A stretch of 64,000 nucleotides of DNA from Nocardia australiensis (GTDB taxonomy: Bacteria > Actinomycetota > Actinomycetes > Mycobacteriales > Mycobacteriaceae). The DNA lies in NCBI RefSeq assembly GCF_020733705.1, contig NZ_JAJFZM010000002.1, positions 496,001-560,000 of the forward strand. Reading direction: 5' to 3'. Position 1 is the stretch's first letter; the number at the start of each line of letters is the position of its first letter. Positions 28,336-36,994 of this stretch are shown here, piece after piece. The notes under the pieces are model-generated. The model saw only the letters and a list, made by a program, of their open reading frames with translations, made no database searches and was not told the DNA's origin. Both the position numbers and the translations under genes were made by a program.

Positions 28336-28555
28336 GGTTACGGACACACAGTCGATGGTTGTCCAGTAGCGCCAGCGGGCTGTCGGCGCCCTCGAGGGTG
28401 TCGCCAATGGCGACGACGGAAACGAGAGTGCGGAACAGGGCGTCGGTGTCGATGGCGAACAGTTCCGGGCGCGGGTAGTCCTGGACGAGCTCGAGCAGCG
28501 CCACAGCATATTCGGGCGATCCGCAACGCTGCGGCGGCGTCGCGGACGTCACCAA
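28336..28555 (-). other. Possible remnant of a decayed gene
   Basis: On the - strand one frame has a strong GC-rich third-position codon pattern and reads EYAVALLELVQDYPRPELF and then AIDTDALFRTLVSVVAIGDTLEG before losing coding character near 28340. There is no good start or stop and the frame runs into the antisense of the TetR gene. The YPRPELF pattern recalls a segment of the large NAD-dependent glutamate dehydrogenases, which would fit next to proline catabolism, but the match is too short to assign. The rest of the 28335-28772 interval shows no gene. Confidence 0.25.
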
Positions 28556-28772
28556 CGCCGCGACGCTGCTCGCTGACGTGTATCGAGCGAGGCAATGGAT
28601 CCATCTCCAAGGGATCGGGAACGAACGGGTTTGGCCAACCGTACAAACACATTGGGTCGAAATTAGTGCGCTCGGCTCATTGCTGATGGCTTTCGCTGGC
28701 GTTGACTGCTGCGTAGTCAGTCGCGGCTCTTCGTCTCGCCGCCCCGCATCACCCCATCAGCCAGGAGGCACC

Positions 28773-30431
28773 ATGGACGCCGTCACGACCACTCCTCGAC
28801 CGGTCAACGAGCCGGTCGGATCGTTCGCCCCGGGCAGCGCCGAACGTGCGAGGCTGCGGGCGAAGCTGGCTGAACTGAGCTCGAATCCGACCGAGGTCCA
28901 CCATGTCATCGGCGGTGAGCACCGGCGCAGCGTCGGCCCGGCCATCGACGTGGTTCAGCCGCACCAGCACGCTGCCGTCCTCGGCACTTTCACCAAAGCC
29001 AGCGCGCAGGACATTCAGGACGCGGTAGCCGCCGCGACCAACGCCGCTCCGGCCTGGCGGGCGCTGCCGTTCGAGGATCGGGCCGCGGTATTCCTCCGTG
29101 CGGCCGACTTGTTGTCCGGGCCGTGGCGTGAAACCCTCTCCGCGGCGACGATGCTCGGCCAGTCGAAGACGGCCTATCAAGCGGAGATCGACACCCCGTG
29201 CGAGCTGATCGACTTCTGGCGGTTCAACGTCCACTTCGCTCGCCAGATCCTCGCCGACCAGCCGATCTCCTCGCCTGGGGTGTGGAACAAACTCGAATAT
29301 CGCCCTCTAGAGGGCTTCGTATACGCCGTCACGCCGTTCAATTTCTCCGCCATCGCCGGTAACCTGCCGACAGCCCCGGCCCTGATGGGAAACACCGTGG
29401 TGTGGAAGCCCTCGCAGACCCAGGCAATCGCCGCGTACTGGACGATCAAGCTCCTCGAAGCCGCCGGCCTGCCTGCGGGCGTGATCAACCTTGTCAACGG
29501 ATCCGGCGCCGAGGTATCCGACGTCGTGCTGGCCGACCCCCGCCTGGCAGGGATCCATTTCACCGGATCGACAGCGACCTTCCAACATCTGTGGCAGCAG
29601 GTCGGCAGCAACATCTCCCTGTACCACACCTACCCACGCCTGGTCGGCGAGACCGGCGGCAAGGACTTCGTCCTGGCACACAGCTCCGCCGACCCCGATA
29701 CGCTGACCACCGCCCTGCTGCGGGGCGCCTTCGACTACCAGGGGCAGAAGTGCTCGGCTGCCTCACGAGCCTTCATTCCCTCGTCGGTGTGGGCGAAGAT
29801 GGGCAGCGACCTGATCGATAAGGCGTCCGCGCTGTGCTACGGCGACGTCACCGACTTTTCGAAATTCGGTGGCGCGGTCATCGACAAGCGAGCCTTCGAC
29901 CGCAACGCCGCCGCCATCGCGCGCGCGAAGTCCACGTCGAGCCTGACAATCGCCGCAGGCGGGGATGTCGACGACAGCGTCGGCTACTTCGTCGATCCGA
30001 CCATTCTGCTCGGCGACGACCCGACCGATGACGCGTTCCGGACCGAGTACTTCGGGCCGATACTTGCCGTGCACGTGTACGACGACTCCACCTCGGGTGC
30101 GTTCGACGACGCGCTCGAACTCGTCGATAAGGGCTCGGCCTACGCGCTGACCGGATCGATCATTGCCGACGACCGAACCGCCATCGCCCAGGCCGCAGAG
30201 CGCCTGCGTTTCGCGGCCGGCAACTTCTACATCAACGACAAGCCCACCGGCGCCGTCGTCGGCCAGCAGCCGTTCGGCGGTGCCCGCGCCTCGGGCACCA
30301 ACGACAAGGCCGGATCCCCGCAGAACCTGTTGCGCTGGACCTCCGCGCGCACCATCAAGGAGACGTTCGTGCCGCCGACGGATCACTTCTACCCGCACCA
30401 GGCAGCCGAGACCGATATCGAGGACCAGTGA
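28773..30431 (+). CDS. pruA: Delta-1-pyrroline-5-carboxylate dehydrogenase
   Basis: A 552-residue aldehyde dehydrogenase of the P5CDH type, oxidising glutamate semialdehyde to glutamate with NAD. The start at 28773 has AGGAGG six bases upstream; the frame is open earlier without family features. The N-terminus has the EVHHVIGGE segment typical of P5CDH; YAVTPFNFSAIAGN (near 180), VGETGGKD (Glu, near 290) and YQGQKCSAASR (catalytic Cys, near 325) are all present, and GGARASGTNDKAGSP near the end is P5CDH-specific. Its stop overlaps the proline dehydrogenase start by four bases. Confidence 0.95.
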   Translation: MDAVTTTPRPVNEPVGSFAPGSAERARLRAKLAELSSNPTEVHHVIGGEHRRSVGPAIDVVQPHQHAAVLGTFTKASAQDIQDAVAAATNAAPAWRALPFEDRAAVFLRAADLLSGPWRETLSAATMLGQSKTAYQAEIDTPCELIDFWRFNVHFARQILADQPISSPGVWNKLEYRPLEGFVYAVTPFNFSAIAGNLPTAPALMGNTVVWKPSQTQAIAAYWTIKLLEAAGLPAGVINLVNGSGAEVSDVVLADPRLAGIHFTGSTATFQHLWQQVGSNISLYHTYPRLVGETGGKDFVLAHSSADPDTLTTALLRGAFDYQGQKCSAASRAFIPSSVWAKMGSDLIDKASALCYGDVTDFSKFGGAVIDKRAFDRNAAAIARAKSTSSLTIAAGGDVDDSVGYFVDPTILLGDDPTDDAFRTEYFGPILAVHVYDDSTSGAFDDALELVDKGSAYALTGSIIADDRTAIAQAAERLRFAAGNFYINDKPTGAVVGQQPFGGARASGTNDKAGSPQNLLRWTSARTIKETFVPPTDHFYPHQAAETDIEDQ

Positions 30432-31396
30432 TGGCATTTTCCGCCCTGCTCCGGCCAGCGTTACTGGCCGCGGCGCGCTCACCGCGCATGGAGCGCACCG
30501 TGACCAAGCTTCCGGTGACCAAGACTCTTGTGGACCGGTTCGTCGCCGGGGAGACCGAAGCCCAGGCAATCGCGGCCACCCGGTCCATCCTGAGTTCCGG
30601 TCGCTACATCAGCATCGACTACCTCGGCGAGGACACCACCGATCTCGACCAGGCCAACGACACGGTCACGCACTACTTGACACTGCTGTCATCGCTGGCG
30701 GAGCTCGCACCGTCCGCCGAGGGCAACAGCACACCGCGCAGCATCGAAGTCTCGTTGAAACTGTCTGCCCTCGGCCAGTTCCTTTCCCACGACGGGCACA
30801 AGGTCGCCTACGACAACGCCCACAAGATTTGCACTGCGGCCGAAGTAGCCGGTGCCTGGGTCACCGTGGACGCGGAGGATCATACGACCACCGACTCGAC
30901 GCTGTCGATCGTGCGGGAACTGCGCCAAGACTTTCCCAGCCTCGGCACCGTCTTGCAGGCCTACCTCAAACGCACCGAAGCCGACTGCAAGGATCTGTCC
31001 GGACCGGGGTCGCGGATCCGGCTGTGCAAAGGCGCCTACAAGGAGCCCGCATCGGTGGCCTATCAGGACAAAGCGGACGTCGATGAGGCATACCTGCGTT
31101 GCCTGCGAATCCTGATGAACGGGTATGGGTACCCGATGGTCGCCTCCCACGACCCGCGCATGGTGGACGCTGCCTCGCGGCAGGCCGCTGCCACGGGACG
31201 CACGGCCGACCAATTCGAACTGCAAATGCTCTATGGCATTCGTGACCGCGAACAACTTCGCCTGATCAATGACCAACAGCATCTGCGGGTCTACCTGCCT
31301 TACGGGCAGCAGTGGTACGGCTATTTCATGCGCCGGCTCGCTGAGCGCCCCGCCAACCTGGGCTTCTTCCTCAGGTCCGTGGCCTCGAGAACATAG
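30428..31396 (+). CDS. putB: Proline dehydrogenase
   Basis: A 322-residue monofunctional FAD-dependent proline dehydrogenase, translationally coupled to pruA by an ATGA overlap. The beta/alpha-barrel motifs are present: VTVDAEDHTTTD near residue 140, RLCKGAYKEP near 200, VASHDPRMVD near 238, FELQMLYGIRD near 265 and the terminal RVYLPYGQQWYGYFMRRLAERPAN region with the two Arg that bind the proline carboxylate. It yields pyrroline-5-carboxylate for PruA. The partner operon downstream may supply proline from a derivative. Confidence 0.95.
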   Translation: MMAFSALLRPALLAAARSPRMERTVTKLPVTKTLVDRFVAGETEAQAIAATRSILSSGRYISIDYLGEDTTDLDQANDTVTHYLTLLSSLAELAPSAEGNSTPRSIEVSLKLSALGQFLSHDGHKVAYDNAHKICTAAEVAGAWVTVDAEDHTTTDSTLSIVRELRQDFPSLGTVLQAYLKRTEADCKDLSGPGSRIRLCKGAYKEPASVAYQDKADVDEAYLRCLRILMNGYGYPMVASHDPRMVDAASRQAAATGRTADQFELQMLYGIRDREQLRLINDQQHLRVYLPYGQQWYGYFMRRLAERPANLGFFLRSVASRT

Positions 31397-31452
31397 CGCG
31401 ATTCTGGTACGGCGGGCGAGGGGTCCACCGATTTACTCGAACGCCCCAATAA

Positions 31453-31478
31453 GCATTGCAATGTGCAATTGCAATTGC
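31453..31478. promoter_or_regulatory. Twin palindromes upstream of the uptake operon
   Basis: Two adjacent perfect palindromes in an otherwise GC-rich region: CATTGCAATG (31454-31463) and GCAATTGCAATTGC (31465-31478). They lie about 100 bases before the start of the substrate-binding-protein gene and 57 bases after the proline dehydrogenase stop, a good place for an operator or activator site of the following operon. A GntR regulator closes that operon and is one candidate to bind here. Confidence 0.55.
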
Positions 31479-31574
31479 TAGTGTGGTGCGCATCACGGCT
31501 CGAGACGGTGTCGCACCGGTTCTCCCCTTCAGCCGATGCTATACACCCCCATTTCCGCAGGAAGGTCGTTGGCC

Positions 31575-32477
31575 ATGGCCACTGACGAACACAACGCGCA
31601 TGCACGACCTGCCCGATGTGCGGCAGCGATAAGCACAGAAGTAGCGCCCAGGCCTCGCGCCCACGTTCTGTTCGCAACACTGGCGGCGATATTCGTCGCC
31701 GTAACCAGCGGATGCGCATTCTTCAAGGATCCGGGCCCGTTATCGCCGGGGGGATTCCTCGCCGAGATCCAGGATCGCGGTGAACTACGCGTCGGTGTCG
31801 CCATCGCCGCGCCGATGACTGTCATCCTGCCCGATGGGACCTATGGGGGACCGAATCTGATTCCCCTGCAAAACCTCGCCGACGAACTGGGCGTCACGAT
31901 GCGAACCGTGCCCACCACATGGAACAGCATCATTCCGGGACTATTGGCCGGCCAATACGATTTCGCCGCCAACTTGGACAAGACCGAACGCCGTTCTCGT
32001 GCCATCGATTTCACCGAGCCGGTGTACACCTACCAAGGCGTATTCGTGATCAGGGCCGATGCCCCGCAGAACGCCTCCGCCGATGTCCTCGCCTCGGGCC
32101 GGCTCGTCGCGACCATTCAAGGCAATGCGTCGGAGAATGCGTTGCGCGACACCGGGGGAAACATCCTGCCCTTCGATTCATCGGCGAATTCCATTCAGGC
32201 GGTCATCGCCGGTCGTGCGGTTGCCGAATTCGTCGATCTGCCAACCGCGGAATCTCAAGTGCAGCAGGACACCAGGTTCAAGATCATCGTTCCGGATCCT
32301 CCCATCTACGACGCGCAATGCAATTACGGCATCGTCAAACAAGTCGATCAATCCTCACGCGAGCGTATCGATGCGGCGATTTCCGCAGCTCGCGCGGACA
32401 GCAGTCTGACCGAGGCTATGACGGCCGTGGGCTACTTCGAGGTCGACAACCTCGGCTCCATGCAGAAAGGATCGTGA
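31575..32477 (+). CDS. Amino-acid ABC transporter substrate-binding lipoprotein
   Basis: A 300-residue extracytoplasmic binding protein of the amino-acid type (SBP_bac_3). An N-terminal hydrophobic stretch LFATLAAIFVAVTSGC ends in a lipobox with Cys47 as the lipidated residue; the start at ATG 31575 follows AGGAAGG. The mature part begins GELRVGVAIAAPMTVI and has YDFAANLDKTERRSRAIDFT, family-typical of type II amino-acid binding proteins. The N-terminal cytoplasmic extension before the membrane segment is unusually long (about 30 residues), so a later start is possible though no better codon is seen. Works with the permease and ATPase encoded next. Confidence 0.85.
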   Translation: MATDEHNAHARPARCAAAISTEVAPRPRAHVLFATLAAIFVAVTSGCAFFKDPGPLSPGGFLAEIQDRGELRVGVAIAAPMTVILPDGTYGGPNLIPLQNLADELGVTMRTVPTTWNSIIPGLLAGQYDFAANLDKTERRSRAIDFTEPVYTYQGVFVIRADAPQNASADVLASGRLVATIQGNASENALRDTGGNILPFDSSANSIQAVIAGRAVAEFVDLPTAESQVQQDTRFKIIVPDPPIYDAQCNYGIVKQVDQSSRERIDAAISAARADSSLTEAMTAVGYFEVDNLGSMQKGS

Positions 32478-32483
32478 TCTCCC

Positions 32484-33212
32484 ATGGGATCGTATTCAAT
32501 CGACTGGGGCACGGTCTCTTCCGCGTTCCCGTTCATGCTCGACGGACTTTGGCTCACCCTGAAGATCACCGTGACGACCATCGTGCTCAGCATGATCATC
32601 GCGATCCCGGTCGCCGTGGCGCGAATGTCGGAAACCCGGCTCGTTCGGTACACCGCCCAGGCCTACATCGAGATCTTCCGTTGCACGCCGCTGCTGGTCC
32701 AGTTGTTCTGGATCTTCTTCGGGCTCCCGATCATCACCGGCGGCAAGTTCACCGGGTTCGTCTCAGCTGTGATCGCGTTGACGCTCAACCTCACCGCCTT
32801 CATGGCCGAGGCCTACCGCAGTGGGTTCCAGTCTGTTCCCAAAGAACAGGTCGAGGCCGCGAAAATGCTGCGTCTTTCGCCGCTTGACCAATTGGTTCAC
32901 ATCGTCGTTCCGCAGGCACTGCGTCAGCAGGTCCCCGTCATCCTTTCGCTCAATATCTCCATCTTCAAGGACTCGGCTCTGGTGTCCACGATCGGCGTGG
33001 CAGATCTGATGTTCACGGCCAACACCCAGGCAGCCTTGACCTACCGGCCCGTGGAGATCCTCACGCTGGCCGCGTTGATGTACTTCGGCATCGCTTTCCC
33101 GATCTCGCTGTTCACCAGCTACCTGGAACGGCGCATGAATTCACCGGTTCGTCGCGCACCGAAGCCGAAGTCGACCGTTGCCACCGCGAACATGCTGGCG
33201 ACCGCATCGTGA
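32484..33212 (+). CDS. Amino-acid ABC transporter permease
   Basis: A 242-residue His/Glu/Gln/Arg-type (HisM/GlnP) permease. About five hydrophobic segments are visible, and the EAA loop that contacts the ATPase reads EQVEAAKMLRLSPLDQLVHIVVPQAL near residue 115-140. The ATG lies six bases after the binding-protein stop. A single permease suggests a homodimeric channel. The C-terminus is basic and cytoplasmic. It imports the compound recognised by the binding protein, probably an amino acid or proline derivative given the downstream enzymes. Confidence 0.9.
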   Translation: MGSYSIDWGTVSSAFPFMLDGLWLTLKITVTTIVLSMIIAIPVAVARMSETRLVRYTAQAYIEIFRCTPLLVQLFWIFFGLPIITGGKFTGFVSAVIALTLNLTAFMAEAYRSGFQSVPKEQVEAAKMLRLSPLDQLVHIVVPQALRQQVPVILSLNISIFKDSALVSTIGVADLMFTANTQAALTYRPVEILTLAALMYFGIAFPISLFTSYLERRMNSPVRRAPKPKSTVATANMLATAS

Positions 33213-33280
33213 GTACCTCATCCGACCCGGCACAACGACTCTTTCCGGCCACGGCCACCGTGACTCCGCAGGAGGACGAC

Positions 33281-34087
33281 ATGACCACCATTTCCACCGT
33301 TGCGCACCTGACGAACGGCGATGTGTCACCAGAGCCCGCCGCGAATGCGCTTGTGTCCGCTCGCGGACTGACCAAGAGCTACTTCGGTCGGACCATCCTC
33401 GACGGTGTCGATTTCGACATGCGTCGTGGCGACATCACCGTCGTGATCGGCAAGAGCGGATCCGGGAAGAGCACTCTGTTGCGTGCGATGGCCGGCCTGA
33501 CCGACCCGGATTCCGGGCTCATGACCATCGACGGCACCACCGTTTTCGAGAACGGTCACCGCACCGAAGCGTGGAAGAAAGAAAGCGCCGAGGTCGGGAT
33601 GGTGTTCCAGACCTACACCCTCTGGCCGCACATGAATGTCTTCCAGAACCTTACCCTCGCGCCGCGAAAGGTCTTGCGTCAGAAGAAGGACGAGTTGCGT
33701 GCCCGCGCGGAGGCCGCGCTCAGCGAGGTCGGAATGGCCGACCATATCGACAGCCGGTGTACCGAACTGTCGGGTGGCGAGCGTCAACGTGTCGCGATCG
33801 CTCGCGCGTTGATGATGAAGCCGAAACTCATCCTGTGCGACGAGATTACCTCGGCTCTCGATCCCCCTGTCGCTGCCGAAGTCCTCGGTGTCCTGACCCG
33901 GCTCAAGCAGGAGGAGGGGATCGCTGTCGCCCTCGTCACCCACGACATGGCGTTCGCCTCCAAGGCGGCCGACCGGCTGGTGTTCTTCTCCAACGGCCGG
34001 ATCCGCGTGGACACCACCCCGGATCTTGCCTTCAACTCCTGTGACGACCCCGAACTCGCCAAGTTCGTCGATGCGGTGCGCTTCTGA
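33281..34087 (+). CDS. Amino-acid ABC transporter ATP-binding protein
   Basis: A GlnQ-type ATPase of 268 residues from ATG 33281, which has AGGAGG six bases upstream; a GTG at 33209 overlapping the permease stop would add 24 residues and is a fair alternative. Walker A is GKSGSGKST, the ABC signature LSGGERQRVAIARAL, and the H-loop VTHDMAF. The Walker B/D-loop reads LILCDEITSALDP where nearly all relatives have DEPT; the catalytic Glu is kept, so activity is expected. Confidence 0.92.
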   Translation: MTTISTVAHLTNGDVSPEPAANALVSARGLTKSYFGRTILDGVDFDMRRGDITVVIGKSGSGKSTLLRAMAGLTDPDSGLMTIDGTTVFENGHRTEAWKKESAEVGMVFQTYTLWPHMNVFQNLTLAPRKVLRQKKDELRARAEAALSEVGMADHIDSRCTELSGGERQRVAIARALMMKPKLILCDEITSALDPPVAAEVLGVLTRLKQEEGIAVALVTHDMAFASKAADRLVFFSNGRIRVDTTPDLAFNSCDDPELAKFVDAVRF

Positions 34088-34160
34088 CAATCCACACAGA
34101 AAGCTTGGTGCACAACGTGTCCCACCCTGCAAAAACTCCGAGAATCGAGTCGAGTACAGC

Positions 34161-35180
34161 ATGAGCAACTTCACGATTTCGACCGTCGATTACCACACCG
34201 GCGGTGAACCCTTCCGGATCGTCGCCGATCCTTCCGTCGCTATCGAGGGCGCCACTGTCGCCGACCGCCGAATGTTCGCCATCGACAACTCGGAGGTGGA
34301 CAATCTGCGCAAGCTACTGTGCTTCGAGCCGCGCGGGCACGCGGATATGTACGGCGGATTCATCACCCCACCCGACGACCCCGGCGCCGACCTCGGGGTG
34401 CTGTTCTGGCACAAGGACGGATTCTCGACCGCCTGCGGGCACGGAACGATCGCCCTGGGCGTCTGGGCGATACAGACCGGTCGCGTCGCTCTCGATCCGT
34501 CCGGAACGACCGACGTCGTGATCGATGTCCCGTCCGGACGAGTGACCGCCCGCGTGTACTCCACCGGTCAACAGATCACCGGAGTCGACTTCGTGAACGT
34601 TCCCAGTTATCGGCTCGACGAGCAGGTCACGGTGTCCACCTCCAGAGGAGAGGTAGCCGTGGACATCAGCTTCGGAGGTGCGATTTACGCGCAACTGGAC
34701 GCGGCAAGTGTCGGTCTGGCTGTGCGACCCGAACACTACTCGGACCTGATCGCGATCGGTCGAGAAGTGAAGTGGGCATTGAACGACACCGAACACGCCC
34801 GCCACCCGGTCGACGATCGGCTCAGCGGAATCTACGGCACCATCCTGTTCGACGATCTCGGCACCGACCACGAGGGCAACCCCCACCAGCGCAATATCAC
34901 CGTCTTCGCCGACGGCGAGGTCGACCGCTCACCATGCGGCTCGGGAACCTGCGCCCGCGTGGCGACCCTGGCCTCGACCGGAGCGCTCAAACCCGGTCAG
35001 AAGTTCATCCACGATTCGATCGTCGGCACCCGCTTCCACGCCCGCATCGTCGAGGAATCGACCGTGGCCGGCCACCCGGCCGTCATCCCCGAAGTCACCG
35101 GGATGGCATACCGGACTGGAGAACACCGCTTCGAAATCGACCCTGCCGACGAGCTCGGCACGGGTTTCGTGCTGCGATGA
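34161..35180 (+). CDS. Proline racemase-family enzyme (hydroxyproline epimerase-like)
   Basis: A 339-residue proline racemase-superfamily protein. Catalytic Cys92 in STACGHGTIALG and Cys259 in RSPCGSGTCARV are both kept, the pattern of proline racemases and 4-hydroxyproline 2-epimerases; trans-3-hydroxyproline dehydratases usually have Thr at the second place. The start ATG 34161 begins NFTISTVDYHTGGEPF, a family-typical N-terminus with the substrate-binding HTGGE; the longer open frame upstream covers the end of the ATPase gene in another frame. The stop overlaps the next start by four bases. With an ornithine-cyclodeaminase-family neighbour, the pair could convert a hydroxyproline to pyrroline-2-carboxylate and then proline, or simply epimerise hydroxyproline. 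Confidence 0.88.
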   Translation: MSNFTISTVDYHTGGEPFRIVADPSVAIEGATVADRRMFAIDNSEVDNLRKLLCFEPRGHADMYGGFITPPDDPGADLGVLFWHKDGFSTACGHGTIALGVWAIQTGRVALDPSGTTDVVIDVPSGRVTARVYSTGQQITGVDFVNVPSYRLDEQVTVSTSRGEVAVDISFGGAIYAQLDAASVGLAVRPEHYSDLIAIGREVKWALNDTEHARHPVDDRLSGIYGTILFDDLGTDHEGNPHQRNITVFADGEVDRSPCGSGTCARVATLASTGALKPGQKFIHDSIVGTRFHARIVEESTVAGHPAVIPEVTGMAYRTGEHRFEIDPADELGTGFVLR

Positions 35181-36133
35181 GCGCGGCCATCACCTACGTC
35201 GGACCAGATGAGATCTTCGAACTCCTCCCTCCGGCGAAAGCTGTCGAAGCAATCGAAGCGGCACTGCACAACGGTGTGAACCCGGCCGAGGATCCCCCTC
35301 GCACCATGACCGAGGTCCGCAACGGCCAGTTCCTGACCATGCCGTCCGACATCGGCGTGAGCGCGGGGGTCAAGATCGCGACCGTCGCACCGAACAACCC
35401 GGGCTCCGGGCTGCCGCGCATCCAGGGCCTCTATGTGCTGTGCGACTCCACCACCCTGACTCCGACCGCACTGCTCGACGGGCCGGCACTCACAACCTCG
35501 AGAACGCCCGCCGTGTCTGTCGCCGCGGTGAAGTCCGCGCTCACACGAAGGACGACACCGGTGAAGATGGTGGTCTTCGGCGCGGGTCCGCAAGCAGTCG
35601 GACACGCCGAAACGGTCACCGCAGCACTCGCGGGAGTCCGCGGCATGGCAGGCATCACCTACGTCGTGCGCCGCCCGCTGAACTATTCCGGCCTCATCAC
35701 TTCTGGTGTAGCCGTGGTGGGTAGCGATTCGAGCGAATCCCGGACCGCGGTACGGGAAGCGGATGTGATCGTGTGCGCGACCACCGCCAGCGAGCCCCTG
35801 TTCGATTCCGCATTGATCCGGGATGACGCGGTGGTGATCGCCGTCGGGTCGCATGAGCCGGGTGTCCGAGAGATCGACTCCGCGCTGTGCGGTCGGGCAC
35901 AGGTCGTCGTCGAAGACGTCGACACAGCCCTGCGAGAATGCGGTGACATCGTCATGGCGATCGATGAGCACGCCATCACAGCTGAGCAGCTTTTGCCGAT
36001 GCGTGATGTCGTCACCGGGCAGATCACGCTCGCCGATGACCGGCCGGTCTTCTTCAAGGGCTCCGGCATGTCGTGGGAGGATCTGGTGGTCGCGCAGGCG
36101 GTATGTGATCAGTTGTCGATCCAGCGGATGTAA
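35177..36133 (+). CDS. Ornithine cyclodeaminase / mu-crystallin family enzyme (likely pyrroline-2-carboxylate reductase)
   Basis: A 318-residue protein of the OCD/mu-crystallin family. VGPDEIFELLPPAKAVEAIEAAL opens it; the NAD(P)-binding Rossmann motif is VVFGAGPQAVGHAETV near residue 130; ADVIVCATTASEPLF and VIAVGSHEPGVREID are family landmarks. Besides ornithine cyclodeaminase, the family includes ketimine reductases such as pyrroline-2-carboxylate reductase; the latter fits a locus ending in proline dehydrogenase and P5C dehydrogenase. The ATG overlaps the racemase-family stop by four bases. The long open frame reaching back to 34319 is only the other frame of the racemase gene. Confidence 0.82.
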   Translation: MSAAITYVGPDEIFELLPPAKAVEAIEAALHNGVNPAEDPPRTMTEVRNGQFLTMPSDIGVSAGVKIATVAPNNPGSGLPRIQGLYVLCDSTTLTPTALLDGPALTTSRTPAVSVAAVKSALTRRTTPVKMVVFGAGPQAVGHAETVTAALAGVRGMAGITYVVRRPLNYSGLITSGVAVVGSDSSESRTAVREADVIVCATTASEPLFDSALIRDDAVVIAVGSHEPGVREIDSALCGRAQVVVEDVDTALRECGDIVMAIDEHAITAEQLLPMRDVVTGQITLADDRPVFFKGSGMSWEDLVVAQAVCDQLSIQRM

Positions 36134-36153
36134 GCCTCACCTGAACCTGCTAT

Positions 36154-36170
36154 TACAATATGAAGTTGTA
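36154..36170. promoter_or_regulatory. Inverted repeat in front of the GntR gene
   Basis: TACAA-N7-TTGTA, a perfect 5-base inverted repeat in an AT-rich patch between the OCD-family gene and the GntR gene, 40 bases before the GntR start. FadR/VanR-type GntR regulators often bind TTGTnnnACAA-like sites, so autoregulation is plausible. Confidence 0.45.
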
Positions 36171-36209
36171 TGAGTTGTGCCTCGTTAGCACCAGGAAGCG
36201 GGTGGGCAG

Positions 36210-36893
36210 ATGGCAATCGGCGAGTTGACCTTGAAGTCCGTACCTTCGAGGACGACGTTGCGTGGGCAGGTGGCCGAAGCGTTGCGCTCGGCTTTGATCA
36301 CCGGCGAGATGAAGCCCGGGATGGTGTATCCCGCGCCGGTCATTGCCGCGCAGCTGGGTGTGTCGGCCACTCCGGTTCGTGAAGCCATGCTCGATCTGGT
36401 GCGCGAAGGGATGGTCGAGGTCGTCCGGAACACCGGGTTCCGGGTCACCGAGTTGACCAACGCCGAACTCGACAACCTCGCGGAACTGCGCTTGCTGATC
36501 GAAGTGCCGATCATGGGAGCCGTCGCCGAAGCGTGCGAGGGACAGATGGCGCTCGACGTCGCCGAGCTCCGTCCTCTCGCACGCCAACTCGTCGAGGCCG
36601 CCGAGGAGGTCGACCTCGGCACCTATGTCCAGCTGGACACGGAATTTCACACTCGTTTCCTAGCACTACACGGAAATTCCAAGATCGTCGACGAAGTGCG
36701 CCGACTCCGCAGCTACAGCCGCCTCTATGGTCTCGAATCACTCGCTGCTACAAGCAATCTCGTAACAACGACCGCCGAACACGAACAGATGATCGACCTC
36801 GCACTGGCGCGGGATCGTGCGGGGATGGAGACGCTGGTCCGCACACACATCGGCCACGTACGCCGCGAATGGGCCATGCACGGCTCGTCATAG
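36210..36893 (+). CDS. GntR-family (FCD-type) transcriptional regulator
   Basis: A 227-residue GntR regulator. The winged-helix DNA-binding domain occupies residues 10-80 with GQVAEALRSALITGEMKPG and VSATPVREAMLDLVREGMVEV, and the C-terminal FCD domain has metal-site candidates Asp/His in DTEFHTRFLALHGN, His in TTTAEHEQMIDLA and His in VRTHIGHVRRE. It closes the uptake and racemase operon on the same strand and probably controls it, sensing the transported compound or a product. It starts 77 bases after the OCD-family stop. Confidence 0.9.
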   Translation: MAIGELTLKSVPSRTTLRGQVAEALRSALITGEMKPGMVYPAPVIAAQLGVSATPVREAMLDLVREGMVEVVRNTGFRVTELTNAELDNLAELRLLIEVPIMGAVAEACEGQMALDVAELRPLARQLVEAAEEVDLGTYVQLDTEFHTRFLALHGNSKIVDEVRRLRSYSRLYGLESLAATSNLVTTTAEHEQMIDLALARDRAGMETLVRTHIGHVRREWAMHGSS

Positions 36894-36994
36894 GACGCCG
36901 TGAACGATCGCGGCAAATACGATAGGGGCAGCAGCCCGGGAAAATAGCGAGAAATCCCCAGTGGCTCGGCGGAGTCGAGGCCGAGCTGGCGGCA

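Noticed and set aside
34319..35176. Long N-terminal extension of the ornithine-cyclodeaminase-family gene
   Set aside because: The extension lies in another frame of the racemase-family gene; the ATG at 35177 overlaps that gene's stop and begins the conserved sequence.
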